A DNA stretch of 64,000 nucleotides from Fibrobacterota bacterium (GTDB lineage Bacteria > Fibrobacterota > Chitinivibrionia > Chitinivibrionales > Chitinispirillaceae). Made by a program: the position numbers and the translations under genes. The stretch is taken from NCBI GenBank assembly GCA_023459055.1, contig JAEWVR010000017.1:1-64000 (forward strand), in the 5' to 3' direction. Below are positions 51,352 through 60,556 of the stretch, piece after piece; within the stretch, counting starts at the first letter, position 1; each line of letters begins with the position of its first letter. Under the pieces are notes generated by a model. It was not told the DNA's origin, ran no database searches, and was given only the letters and a program-made list of their open reading frames with translations.

Positions 51352-54063
51352 CTATGATGCCTGCATCGCTTTTTTTTTCAGTTCCGAAATCATGTTGAGC
51401 GCATCCAGCGGTGTTAGACCATTGATATCAAGGTTCTGAAGTTGCGACATGATCTCACCGTGAACAGAATCCATAATATTAAGCTGTATGCCCTCATCGG
51501 AAGCAAAGAGATCGGTTTGTACACGGGAAATATATTTTGCCTCTTCCCGGTGACGCGCCAGGACTGGCTTGTGATCGGGGGTAAGTTCCATGTTTTCAAG
51601 ATTACCGAGGATCTCTTTTGCACGCATGATTACTTTGCGGGGTACTCCGGCAAGGCGTGCTACCTGAATGCCATAGGAATGATCACAGCTTCCGTTATCG
51701 ATTTTACGCAGGAATATGATCTGGTCATTCCACTCTTTGACTTTTACATGAAGATTTTTTATGCGTGGATAGAGAAGCGACATCTCTGCAAGCTCGTGAT
51801 AATGAGTAGCAAAAAGGGTGCGGCCGCGTTTACCGGCTGTTTCATGAAGGTACTCTGCGACTGCCCATGCGATACTGATTCCATCGAAGGTGGATGTTCC
51901 TCTTCCGACTTCGTCAAGCAGGATGAATGAGTTGTCGGTTGCGTTATTGAGAATATTGGCAACTTCTATCATTTCGACAAGAAATGTACTCTGGCCACGG
52001 GCGAGACGATCTGATGCTCCCACGCGAGTGAAGAATTTGTCAACGATACCAATTTGAGCAAAACTCGCAGGGACAAAGGATCCCATCTGTGCCATAATTG
52101 CAATGAGGGCGTTCTGACGCAGATAGGTGGATTTTCCGGCCATGTTGGGGCCGGTGATCAGAAGCACCTGGGTATCACGTTTGATAATTTCAGTATCGTT
52201 GGGAACAAACTGATCAACACCGGGCATGCGCTCGATTACCGGGTGACGGCCATCTTTGATGACAAGATCGGCGGTTTCGGTAAGAATCGGGCGGATATAG
52301 TTATACTCTGATGCAATCCGGCCAAGCGACAGAAAGACATCAAGGGTAGCGATTGCGTTTGCAGCTTTTTGTATGCGGACACACTCTGACGCAATTTCTT
52401 TACGTAGTGCGATAAATATTTCGTACTCGATACCGCTGAGACGTTCCTCGGCACCAAGGATTTTCGATTCCATCTCTTTTAATTCCGGGGTGATAAACCG
52501 TTCGCCGTTGACAAGAGTCTGCTTGCGGATGTAGTCCTGCGGAACAAGGTCTGCGTTTGCTTTTGAGATTTCGATATAATAGCCAAATACCTTGTTGTAG
52601 CCAACTTTAAGCGAGCTGATACCGGTGCGGGCACGTTCTGTCTCCTGAAGCCTTGCGATCCACTGTTTACCATTGATCGACGCATCCCTGATTTCATCAA
52701 GCTCGGCACTTACCCCTGCCTTAATAATACCGCCTTCACGGATAGAAAGAGGTGGATTGTCAAGTATGATTGTGTCAATACGTGATGCCAGTTGTTCAAA
52801 ACCGCACACGTTTGAAACGATCGCGTTAATGATCGGATTCTTTACCGTTGCAAGTGTCCGGGCGATAAGGGGGAAGGTGTTGAATGAATTTTTAAGGGCG
52901 ATGAGATCCCGCGCGTTTGCGCGTTCGAAGGTGATCCGGCCAATGAGACGTTCGATATCTGCCACCCGTTTGAGCATCAGTTCTGTTTCGGTGCGGACAT
53001 AGGTTTCTTTTTTGAATGTTTCAACACAATTGAGGCGATCGGTAATTAGTGAAATATTCTTGAGCGGGTGCGTGATATACCGTTTCAGGAGACGGGCACC
53101 CATTGCTGTGCTTGTTTTGTCAAGTATTTCCACAAGCGTACCGCCGTTATCCTCGTTTTGCATCGGACGAAGCAGTTCGAGATTACGCATGGTTGCAGGA
53201 TCAAGTTCTGCAAATTCTGTAAGTGAACGCGGGGTGATTGTTGTTATGTGACGCAGATCGTTGCGTTTTTGTTCTTTCAGGTAAAGTAGAAGCGCACCTG
53301 CAGCGCTTACACCGCTTGTATACTGCTCAAGCCCCATGCCTTCAACGGAGACAATGGAAAAATGTTCCTTGATTGCATCCCGGGCATTTTCGTAATCAAA
53401 TTTCCAGGAGTCGTATTTTGAATGGACTATATTTCTGTAAAGTCCATTGAGTACTGACTTTACAGGATGATTCTCACTGTCGGATGTGAGTACTTCACTG
53501 GGATCGAGACGAACAAGTTCCCGTTCTAGTTCATCGGATTTAATTTCCTCAACCTGAAACAACCCGGTTGATAAATCGCAAATTGCAAGTCCGGTGGTTC
53601 TATCCTGAACGTGAATACCGACTATAAAATTGTTAACCTTTTCCTCGATGAAACTGTCCTCAGTCGCGGTTCCTGCCGTGATTACCTCAACGACATCCCG
53701 TTTGACAAGACCTTTGGCCATTTTGGGGTCTTCGGTCTGTTCGCATATTGCGATTTTGTAACCGGCCTTGACAAGGCGGTTAGCGTAGCGGTCGAGTGCA
53801 TGATGCGGGAAGCCGGCGAGGGGTGTTGCATCGGTACCGCCGTGGTTACGGCTTGTGAGCGTAAGGCCGAGCACTCGGGATGCTATTTTTGCATCTTCGT
53901 TGAACAGCTCATAGAAGTCGCCCATTCTGTAAAGAAGTACCGTTTCGGGATTGCGGCTTTTTATTTCATTGTACTGACGCATCAGGGGTGTTGCATCTTT
54001 TACAGATGGAACATCGCGGGTTTCAGGTTCAGGTGTTGATATCGTTGTCATTGATTTATCCAT
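51352..54063 (-). CDS. mutS: DNA mismatch repair protein MutS
   Basis: A 903-residue MutS1 protein of normal length. The mismatch-reading F-x-E motif appears in RMGDFYELFNEDA (about residues 46-58). Later come the connector, lever and clamp regions and the ATPase: Walker A GPNMAGKSTYLRQNALIAIM, the signature region DRLARGQSTFLVEMIEVANI, and Walker B LLDEVGRGTSTFDG. It binds mismatches and recruits MutL, which is not in the window. It lies 53 bp after scpB, in the same operon. Two nearby Met codons could start it; neither has a strong ribosome binding site. Confidence 0.96.
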   Translation of the reverse strand: MDKSMTTISTPEPETRDVPSVKDATPLMRQYNEIKSRNPETVLLYRMGDFYELFNEDAKIASRVLGLTLTSRNHGGTDATPLAGFPHHALDRYANRLVKAGYKIAICEQTEDPKMAKGLVKRDVVEVITAGTATEDSFIEEKVNNFIVGIHVQDRTTGLAICDLSTGLFQVEEIKSDELERELVRLDPSEVLTSDSENHPVKSVLNGLYRNIVHSKYDSWKFDYENARDAIKEHFSIVSVEGMGLEQYTSGVSAAGALLLYLKEQKRNDLRHITTITPRSLTEFAELDPATMRNLELLRPMQNEDNGGTLVEILDKTSTAMGARLLKRYITHPLKNISLITDRLNCVETFKKETYVRTETELMLKRVADIERLIGRITFERANARDLIALKNSFNTFPLIARTLATVKNPIINAIVSNVCGFEQLASRIDTIILDNPPLSIREGGIIKAGVSAELDEIRDASINGKQWIARLQETERARTGISSLKVGYNKVFGYYIEISKANADLVPQDYIRKQTLVNGERFITPELKEMESKILGAEERLSGIEYEIFIALRKEIASECVRIQKAANAIATLDVFLSLGRIASEYNYIRPILTETADLVIKDGRHPVIERMPGVDQFVPNDTEIIKRDTQVLLITGPNMAGKSTYLRQNALIAIMAQMGSFVPASFAQIGIVDKFFTRVGASDRLARGQSTFLVEMIEVANILNNATDNSFILLDEVGRGTSTFDGISIAWAVAEYLHETAGKRGRTLFATHYHELAEMSLLYPRIKNLHVKVKEWNDQIIFLRKIDNGSCDHSYGIQVARLAGVPRKVIMRAKEILGNLENMELTPDHKPVLARHREEAKYISRVQTDLFASDEGIQLNIMDSVHGEIMSQLQNLDINGLTPLDALNMISELKKKAMQAS

Positions 54064-54116
54064 GGTTCATTAACACTGCACGTTCCTGATAATGGACGCT
54101 TCAGTGTCAGTTAAAG

Positions 54117-55283
54117 TTACTTCGGGAGAAATTCCTCATCATCCTGATCATCAGATGTCCCTTTGTTATCCGTTTTTTCATCACTGCCAAGTGGCTCGAA
54201 AATATCGGTATCCAGAGCATCATCAGTAGTGTTCTTATCATCAATTACTTCATCAATCAGTTCAAATTCAACGGGTTCTATATCTTCCGTATCAAATGAC
54301 ATATCAAGGTCAATGGTGTCGCAGGATTCACCACTATTCTCTTCTGGTGAATTCCTGTCTGCAAATGCAATACTTTCAAGGATGGTATCCTCCGGCTTAT
54401 CGATAGTGTCAGGATCAAAAACAACCTCATCATCATCGACACATTCATCATTCTCAATCTCATCATCAGGTACATCATTCTCTTTGACGTCCTCGAGATT
54501 GATTTCAAAGAGTGCTGTTGGTTCAGGGGCTGGTATGGTAGTTGTTTCTGATGTATCCGGCTCCGGTGATGATTCCACCTGTTCAGGCACCATTTGTGTT
54601 TCCATAGTATCCTGATCGACATTATTGTCAGTTTCGTCACTTTCTTTGGATGCAAGTTCCTCAAGTGTGAGTTCTTCCATTTTTTCGCGTGCGATTGCTT
54701 CGAACTCTTCGATTCTCGGAAGATCTGCGAGTTTGTTAAGTCCGAAATATTTGAGAAATTCGTTCGACGTTCCATAAAGAAGCGGGCGGCCGGGTTTCTC
54801 GCTTCGTCCGGTGATTACAATGAGGTTTTTTTCCAGAAGTGTTTTCATGGCGCCATCACTGACCACTCCGCGGATTGCTTCAATCTCAGCTTTACTGAGC
54901 GGCTGCTTGTATGCAATAATCGCCAGACACTCAAGGGCACTGAGTGAGAGTTTTTTGGATTGTTTTTCCTTGAATATCTGACGGACCCAGGTGTGATAAA
55001 ATGCGACTGTGCGGAACTGATACCCACCACCGATCTCGACGATTTCGAACGGGTGACGCTCCTTCTGGAGCTGAATGTTTATTTTGTCAACCATTTTTCG
55101 TATCTGGCGTGCATCGGGATTGCCGGGAAGAATTCCTTTGATTCTTGATACGGTAAGGAGTTCGTCGGACGCAAACAGGAGCGCTTCGAGAATACGGAGT
55201 GTATCCGGTGATGAAACATCGGGGGATTCTCCGGTCTCTTCACGGGTATCAACTTCGAATACATCTTCCTCGTCATCACTCAT
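54117..55283 (-). CDS. scpB: Segregation and condensation protein B with acidic tail
   Basis: A 388-residue protein. Residues about 28-190 are the two winged helices of ScpB (RILEALLFASDELLTVSRIK, LSALECLAIIAYKQPLSKAE, then GRPLLYGTSNEFLKYFGL). A tail of about 175 residues, extremely rich in Asp, Glu and Ser, follows (for example DDEIENDECVDDDEVVFDPD). Usual ScpB is 180-220 residues, so the tail doubles it. It dimerises and regulates the SMC-kleisin complex. AGGAG precedes the ATG. The tail may tune binding to SMC or is lineage-specific. Confidence 0.9.
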   Translation of the reverse strand: MSDDEEDVFEVDTREETGESPDVSSPDTLRILEALLFASDELLTVSRIKGILPGNPDARQIRKMVDKINIQLQKERHPFEIVEIGGGYQFRTVAFYHTWVRQIFKEKQSKKLSLSALECLAIIAYKQPLSKAEIEAIRGVVSDGAMKTLLEKNLIVITGRSEKPGRPLLYGTSNEFLKYFGLNKLADLPRIEEFEAIAREKMEELTLEELASKESDETDNNVDQDTMETQMVPEQVESSPEPDTSETTTIPAPEPTALFEINLEDVKENDVPDDEIENDECVDDDEVVFDPDTIDKPEDTILESIAFADRNSPEENSGESCDTIDLDMSFDTEDIEPVEFELIDEVIDDKNTTDDALDTDIFEPLGSDEKTDNKGTSDDQDDEEFLPK

Positions 55284-55316
55284 AGAACCATCTCCTGATT
55301 GATTGTTGTCATGTAG

Positions 55317-56159
55317 TTATTCTGTGCCTGAATCAGCGGTTTCATCATGCTGTGGCGCGGCTGTTTCGGTTTGATCTGACGGCTGTATCATTTCGGTCAT
55401 TTGCGGCGGATTTTTTTGCCTGAGTACAAAAATCGGGCCGAAATTTTCCTCCTGACGAAACCTTATCTGCTGCATTTTAACTAATTCTAATATAGCCATA
55501 AAGGTAACTACCAGCACAATTTTTCTGTAATCACCAAGAAAGAGCTCTTCAAAGGGAACCTCTTCGGCATCTGAGAGCTTTGATAGAATATGCTCAATTT
55601 TGTCATCAATTTTAACATTGTCAACATTTACAACATGTTTGTATTCTGCGGGGAGATCTTTCGCGCGCTCAAGGATACGTTTAAATGCGCTAAGGATATC
55701 AAAAATACTCAAATTACCAAGATCGATATCATCACCGCCAGCTGTATTTTCCAGTACTTCAGCTTTACCCCGCACATGCGATCCATACTGTTCAGATTCA
55801 AAAACCTTAAGTGTCCCGGCGGCTTCCTTGAATTTTTTATACTCAAGAAGCTGCTGGATAAGCTGTTCACGGTTATAGATGCCATCCTCTTCGAGAAGCT
55901 CTTCACCCTCCTGCTGAGGCAGCAGCTCGCGGGCTTTGAGCCGGATCAGAGTGGCTGCCATGTGAAGATACTCTGATGCGACATCGATATTGAGATCACG
56001 GATCATGTCGAGGTACTGAAGATACTGTGTGACAATTTCGGAAACAGAGATATCGACAATACTGACCTCTGCCTTATTGACCAGATACAAAAGAAGGTCC
56101 AGTGGTCCCTCAAACAGCTCGAGCTGTACTTCATATTCCTGTTGCTGCTTTGAGGGCAT
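55317..56159 (-). CDS. scpA: Segregation and condensation protein A (kleisin)
   Basis: A 280-residue kleisin that bridges SMC heads. Signature blocks are YEVQLELFEGPLDLLLYLVN (residues 8-27), VSEIVTQYLQYLDMIRDLNI, and YLHMAATLIRLKARELLPQQ. The C-terminal winged helix (VVTFMAILELVKMQQIRFRQ) follows, then a short acidic tail. AAGGAG lies 5 nt before the ATG. It is the first gene of the operon and 33 bp separate it from scpB. No smc gene is visible here. Confidence 0.93.
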   Translation of the reverse strand: MPSKQQQEYEVQLELFEGPLDLLLYLVNKAEVSIVDISVSEIVTQYLQYLDMIRDLNIDVASEYLHMAATLIRLKARELLPQQEGEELLEEDGIYNREQLIQQLLEYKKFKEAAGTLKVFESEQYGSHVRGKAEVLENTAGGDDIDLGNLSIFDILSAFKRILERAKDLPAEYKHVVNVDNVKIDDKIEHILSKLSDAEEVPFEELFLGDYRKIVLVVTFMAILELVKMQQIRFRQEENFGPIFVLRQKNPPQMTEMIQPSDQTETAAPQHDETADSGTE

Positions 56160-56351
56160 GTTGCTCCTTACTTACTCAGGTTCAAGATGACTTGTTGTAT
56201 CAGTACGCATCAATTAAGTACTGTATAACGGGCATCTGCTCCATATAAAGACCATAAAATAAATTATGTCGACCTGTCTGCGGCGCGTTAAGTCTGACAT
56301 GATCTGGATTATGATACCATGCGGACGTGATGATTGCAATGGATCCCCGTT

Positions 56352-56374
56352 GAGACGCCGTTTTACGGCGTCTC
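56352..56374. terminator. Hairpin between glmS and scpA
   Basis: GAGACGCCG (56352-56360) and CGGCGTCTC (56366-56374) form a perfect 9-bp stem with a 5-nt loop. No T tract flanks it on either strand. It may end the glmS transcript or act as an intergenic repeat. Confidence 0.45.
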
Positions 56375-56456
56375 GCTTTCATAGGCACTGGAAATAATTG
56401 TAGAAAATAGTGTGATCGAAGAGACACCAAAAAAAGGCATCTCTTTAAAATACCGG

Positions 56457-58289
56457 TTATTCTACAGTCACACTTTTAGCCAGATTTCGTGGCTGATCGA
56501 TTTCGCATCCGCGCATTGCAGCGATATGATACGCAAGTAGCTGCAGCGGGATCACACTTAGCAGCGGGCTTAAAATAGGGATTGTTTTGGGGATGTAGAT
56601 CACGTGTCGGGCATGTTTTTCAATTTCAGTATCACCCTCATTGGCGATTGCAATGACCGATCCGCCGCGGGCTTTTACTTCCTGAATGTTGGAGATAACT
56701 TTGTCGTAAATGCTGTCTTTTATTGCAAGTACCACTGATGGCATCTCTTTGTCGATAAGGGCGATTGGACCATGTTTCATCTCTGCCGCCGGGTAGCCCT
56801 CAGCGTGAACGTACGAAATCTCTTTAAGTTTCAAAGCTCCTTCAAGCGCGACCGGGAAGTTGTAGGAACGACCCAGGTAGAGGAAGTTACTATGGTGATG
56901 AAAAATCCGGGCAATTTCTTTTATATGATCATTTTGTTTAAGAATCTGCTCGACCTGTGATGGAATCGCCTGAAGTGCATTAGCGATCATCATGCCGTCT
57001 GAATGGGAGATTCTGCGCATACGTCCGAGGAGTAGTGTAAGTAGCGAAAGAACAGTAAGTTGTGATGTAAACGCTTTTGTTGATGCGACCCCGATTTCGG
57101 GTCCTGCATGAAGATACACGCCACCATGGGTTTCGCGGGCGATACTTGAACCGACTGCATTACAGATACCAAGGACAGTTGCGCCTTTATGTGATGCCTC
57201 ACGGAGAGCGGCGAGTGTATCGGCTGTCTCGCCGGATTGGCTTATTACAAAGACAAGTGTATTCGGTCCGATAATAGGATTGCGGTATCTGAACTCTGAT
57301 GCGTATTCAACTTCAACGGGGATTCCTGCGATATCTTCAATCATATATTCGCCGACTAGTGCAGCATGCCAGCTGGTTCCACAGGCAACAAAAATGATTC
57401 GTTCGATGCTGCGAAGTTCCTGATGCACAATATTTAGGCCGTCAAGACGTGCCGTACCTTCAGCGATAAGCAATCTTCCACGGAGTGCATTTTTTATGGT
57501 TTGCGGCTGCTCGAAGATCTCCTTGAGCATAAAATGCTCGAAGCCACCCTTTGCAAGCGATTCCGCATCGTATTCCAGCTGATGAAGTTCCGGGGTGATC
57601 TGGATATTTTCAAGTGTAGTTGTGTGATAGATGCCATCCCTGTGAAGTTCAATCAGGTTATTGTCTTTTAGATAGATAACGGTTTTGGTGTGACGCACAA
57701 TCGCTGATGCGTCCGATGCGAGAAGAAGCTCATTATCACCGACACCCACGACAAGGGGTGATCCCCGACGGGCTGCTACGATTAAATCGGGTTGATCTTT
57801 TGCCACAACAGCAATACCAAATGTTCCTTCAACTTCAGCAAGTGCACGACGAACCGCCGCTGCGAGATCGTTCTCGTAATATTTACCGACAAGCTGCGCG
57901 AGTGCTTCGGTATCGGTTTCTGACCTGAATTCAATACCCTCTTCTTTAAGACGGTCTTTAAGTATTGAGTAGTTTTCGATAATACCATTGTGAACCAGTG
58001 CAATTCTCTCTTTTGCGTCAGTGTGAGGATGAGAGTTTACCTTTGATGGCGCACCGTGAGTGGCCCAGCGGGTGTGTGCAATACCAATTGCACCTTTTTC
58101 TTTTTCGATTGATCGTGTGATCTCTTTGAGACGGTCAACTTTACCTTTATCTTTATAAATGGATAGTCCGGTGGAATCAACCATGGCAATTCCAGCGCTG
58201 TCGTAGCCACGATACTCAAGAGCACTCAATCCCTCAATAAGAATAGGGTACGCTTCCTTTTTACCGATATAACCAACTATCCCGCACAT
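56457..58289 (-). CDS. glmS: Glutamine-fructose-6-phosphate aminotransferase
   Basis: A 610-residue enzyme making glucosamine-6-phosphate for peptidoglycan. The start at 58289 gives MCGIVGYIGKK so that Cys1 becomes the N-terminal nucleophile after Met removal; GGAG lies about 7 nt upstream and the longer start is rejected. The glutaminase domain covers about 1-220 (GIAHTRWATHGAPSKVNSHP). Two SIS domains follow, with VFVISQSGETADTLAALREA and SYVHAEGYPAAEMKHGPIAL, and the end DQPRNLAKSVTVE. No glmS ribozyme is seen in the leader. Confidence 0.96.
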   Translation of the reverse strand: MCGIVGYIGKKEAYPILIEGLSALEYRGYDSAGIAMVDSTGLSIYKDKGKVDRLKEITRSIEKEKGAIGIAHTRWATHGAPSKVNSHPHTDAKERIALVHNGIIENYSILKDRLKEEGIEFRSETDTEALAQLVGKYYENDLAAAVRRALAEVEGTFGIAVVAKDQPDLIVAARRGSPLVVGVGDNELLLASDASAIVRHTKTVIYLKDNNLIELHRDGIYHTTTLENIQITPELHQLEYDAESLAKGGFEHFMLKEIFEQPQTIKNALRGRLLIAEGTARLDGLNIVHQELRSIERIIFVACGTSWHAALVGEYMIEDIAGIPVEVEYASEFRYRNPIIGPNTLVFVISQSGETADTLAALREASHKGATVLGICNAVGSSIARETHGGVYLHAGPEIGVASTKAFTSQLTVLSLLTLLLGRMRRISHSDGMMIANALQAIPSQVEQILKQNDHIKEIARIFHHHSNFLYLGRSYNFPVALEGALKLKEISYVHAEGYPAAEMKHGPIALIDKEMPSVVLAIKDSIYDKVISNIQEVKARGGSVIAIANEGDTEIEKHARHVIYIPKTIPILSPLLSVIPLQLLAYHIAAMRGCEIDQPRNLAKSVTVE

Positions 58290-58474
58290 AAAAAGCTCCA
58301 TCAGGTTACAAGTACAATGAAATGAGTTTAGGCAACAACATGAATATTAGATGATACCAGCGCTAAATCCCATGGTTTACTATGCTAAATTTACATTACA
58401 TGCATCATTTGTGGCAAAGAAATCGCGTTAGAAAGGTAAATTAAAGGGACTCTTAGGCATAAGGTGAGTAAAAG

Positions 58475-58548
58475 TACGCCCTAAGGGATTCGAACCCCTG
58501 ACCAATGGATTAGAAATCCATTGCTCTATCCAGCTGAGCTAAGGGCGC
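58475..58548 (-). tRNA. tRNA-Arg (UCU)
   Basis: A 74-nt cloverleaf on the minus strand. The acceptor GCGCCCT pairs with AGGGCGT (one G-U), the anticodon stem ATGGA/TCCAT holds loop TTTCTAA with anticodon TCT, and the T arm is AGGGGTTCGAATCCCT. The discriminator is A. CCA is not encoded. Confidence 0.93.
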
Positions 58549-58583
58549 ACAATTTCTAAAGCAATGAATAAGCAAAGGAAAAG

Positions 58584-58657
58584 TCGGGGTGGAGGGATTT
58601 GAACCCCCGGCAGCTTGCTCCCAAAGCAAGTGCGCTACCAGGCTGCGCTACACCCCG
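58584..58657 (-). tRNA. tRNA-Pro (UGG)
   Basis: A 74-nt cloverleaf on the minus strand. The acceptor CGGGGTG pairs with CACCCCG, the anticodon stem is CTTGC/GCAAG around TTTGGGA with anticodon TGG, and the T arm is CGGGGGTTCAAATCCCT. The discriminator is A. It lies 35 bp upstream of tRNA-Arg in the same transcript direction. Confidence 0.93.
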
Positions 58658-58872
58658 TCGAGATTTATAAAATAATAGATTTTAACGGTGAGTCAAAGAA
58701 AAAAAGAATACTAATTAAAAAAATAATAGTGGCACCGACCTCACAATGTGATCAGTCGATTAGGATACATCAATCGCAGAATTTATATTATGTGTAAATA
58801 AAAAAGGATGAAATGTGTCTGTAAGTATTGTATATCCGATTGATAACGATAATGCACCGTAATTGCACCGTA

Positions 58873-58930
58873 GGGATACCCCTTGTGGGTATCCGATATC
58901 CGGTATCCGCGGATACCACAAGGGCATCCC
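58873..58930. repeat. Nested inverted repeats
   Basis: The outer arms GGGATACCCCTTGTGG (58873-58888) and CCACAAGGGCATCCC (58916-58930) are inverted with one gap. Within them GGATACCC/GGGTATCC make an 8-bp hairpin and GGTATCCGCGGATACC (58902-58917) is a perfect 16-bp palindrome. Alternative folds compete, so it may be a switchable RNA or a REP-type repeat. Confidence 0.6.
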
Positions 58931-58962
58931 GGGACAATAATTAAAACCCTGCCTCATCGTTG

Positions 58963-60432
58963 ATGAACGTTTACAAAGGTACCATTACGCAATCTATGAA
59001 AAGTATATGTATAATAATCACGCTCTTTGCAACATTGTCAGCATCAATTTATAAAGATACATTACCTGTAGTTGAGGGATTTAAACACGACAGTATTCAA
59101 CCATTGCTTATTACTAACCCCGATACAGTGTATACGGTAACAGATAGTCTTCAAAGTGATACATCCATTGTCAATCCGTATCCTGATTCTTTAAAAAACA
59201 GACCCGATTCGATCAGAATTTTTACGGATACGTTACAAAAAGATACTGTTGTAAAGGCACCGCGTAAACGCAAAACCGAGAGGGGCCGAAGTGACCATTT
59301 CTATCCCGGAATATCAAAGGAACAGGATAAGCTTGCGATGCAGTTTATTCATGAGGTTTATAGTTTTAACTGGGATGAAGCTGACAAGGTCGGAATGAAA
59401 ATGGAAAAGCTTGAAACCAGAAACAGGCTTCCTCCACTCAGCAGCCTTCTTATGGTGTCAATGCGTATCGTCCGTATACAGAATAGCGAATATGGAACCG
59501 ACAGTGTTGGACAACACATTGCGAATGAAACGGATTCGTTAATAAAGGTTGGACTAATAAAAAGCGAAAGCAAAAAAGCAGATTCGATAAGCCGTCCGAC
59601 ATACCTGTTTATTTATAGTGGTATTGAGGGATTTTCGGCAACATTGAAAATAAGTAAGTGGCCAATTGATGCAGCGATTGAGGGCTTTGGTGCGCTCAAG
59701 AAGCTGGAACGATTGATAGAATCGGACACTGCTATCAAGGATGCCTATCTTGGGCTTGGTATTTTTTATTGCGCACTTGCAAAGGCACCTGCGTTTGTCC
59801 GGGGGGCATTAAATATGACCGGTCGTGAAGTTTCCTTTGAAAAAGGACTTGACTATTTAAGAGTAAGTGCGTATCAGGGAAGATATACAACTGAAACTGC
59901 AAAACAGTATCTGATTCAGTTTCTGAGTCCATATATGGGTCATGAAAAAGATGAAAAGAATAAAGTATTCCGATCCCTGGAACAACAGTATCCAAAGAAT
60001 CCGTTCTACCTGTTTCATCACATTCATGAAGACCTCTGTTTTCATCCGGATACTATCACCAGATCGTACATTGACAATGTAAGAAGAAAAGCCGTAAAAT
60101 TCAAACCGGCCGATTATTCAATTAACCGGTACCTGACACTTTTAAACTACCAGTATAATTTTCTTGATCCGGTAAACCGGTTATCCATTGATACAACTGT
60201 AAACCTGAGAGAGTTTTCATTTTATCCGGTGTTCCTTGATGCACTCAAAGAGCGTGACAGCGTGACAGTAAAGCGTGAGCGCTACAAGAAAATGAATCTT
60301 ACAGCAAAAGGTATTCATGCAGCGAAACTGCTTGATGAATCCGCGATGACCCCCAACCGCAGGAATTTTTTCATGTGGTATCTCAGGGACGCATTGCGGG
60401 GCAAAAAGAACAAAAAGAACAACAACGAATAG
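58963..60432 (+). CDS. Exported helical repeat protein, hypothetical
   Basis: About 489 residues. A signal peptide is present (MKSICIIITLFATLSASIY); the start may be the ATG at 58963 or at 58996, neither having a good ribosome binding site. A Ser/Thr/Asp-rich linker (about 25-110) is followed by helical repeats like tetratricopeptide repeats (FIHEVYSFNWDEADKVGMKM, AIKDAYLGLGIFYCALAKAP, GLDYLRVSAYQGRYTTETAK). The C-terminus is basic (LRGKKNKKNNNE). No enzyme motif was seen. A scaffold in the periplasm or envelope is likely. Confidence 0.65.
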   Translation: MNVYKGTITQSMKSICIIITLFATLSASIYKDTLPVVEGFKHDSIQPLLITNPDTVYTVTDSLQSDTSIVNPYPDSLKNRPDSIRIFTDTLQKDTVVKAPRKRKTERGRSDHFYPGISKEQDKLAMQFIHEVYSFNWDEADKVGMKMEKLETRNRLPPLSSLLMVSMRIVRIQNSEYGTDSVGQHIANETDSLIKVGLIKSESKKADSISRPTYLFIYSGIEGFSATLKISKWPIDAAIEGFGALKKLERLIESDTAIKDAYLGLGIFYCALAKAPAFVRGALNMTGREVSFEKGLDYLRVSAYQGRYTTETAKQYLIQFLSPYMGHEKDEKNKVFRSLEQQYPKNPFYLFHHIHEDLCFHPDTITRSYIDNVRRKAVKFKPADYSINRYLTLLNYQYNFLDPVNRLSIDTTVNLREFSFYPVFLDALKERDSVTVKRERYKKMNLTAKGIHAAKLLDESAMTPNRRNFFMWYLRDALRGKKNKKNNNE

Positions 60433-60433
60433 G

Positions 60434-60456
60434 TAGGGGCGAATCATCATTCGCCC
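60434..60456. repeat. REP-like hairpin GGGCGAAT/ATTCGCCC
   Basis: TAGGGGCGAAT with GGGCGAAT (60437-60444) inverted as ATTCGCCC (60449-60456) around CATC, directly after the upstream stop codon. It has no T tract. It shares the TAGGGG opening with the larger palindrome 40 bp away. Confidence 0.6.
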
Positions 60457-60494
60457 GATATAGTTGGGTTTATCAATTAACCAATGATCAATAT

Positions 60495-60530
60495 GCCTGT
60501 AGGGGACGGTCGCGACCGTCCCCTACAGGC
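60495..60530. repeat. Perfect 36-bp palindrome
   Basis: GCCTGTAGGGGACGGTCG (60495-60512) is followed at once by its exact reverse complement (60513-60530). It lies between the convergent helical-repeat gene and clpB and can form a long hairpin. Similar GTAGGGACGGTCGCGACC-type repeats occur between genes in many bacterial genomes, so a REP family is likely. Confidence 0.85.
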
Positions 60531-60556
60531 GTGGGCGTCCTTGATAAAACCGTTCA

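Noticed and set aside
58290..58474. glmS ribozyme in the glmS leader
   Set aside because: The conserved core and cleavage-site motifs were not seen on the minus strand.
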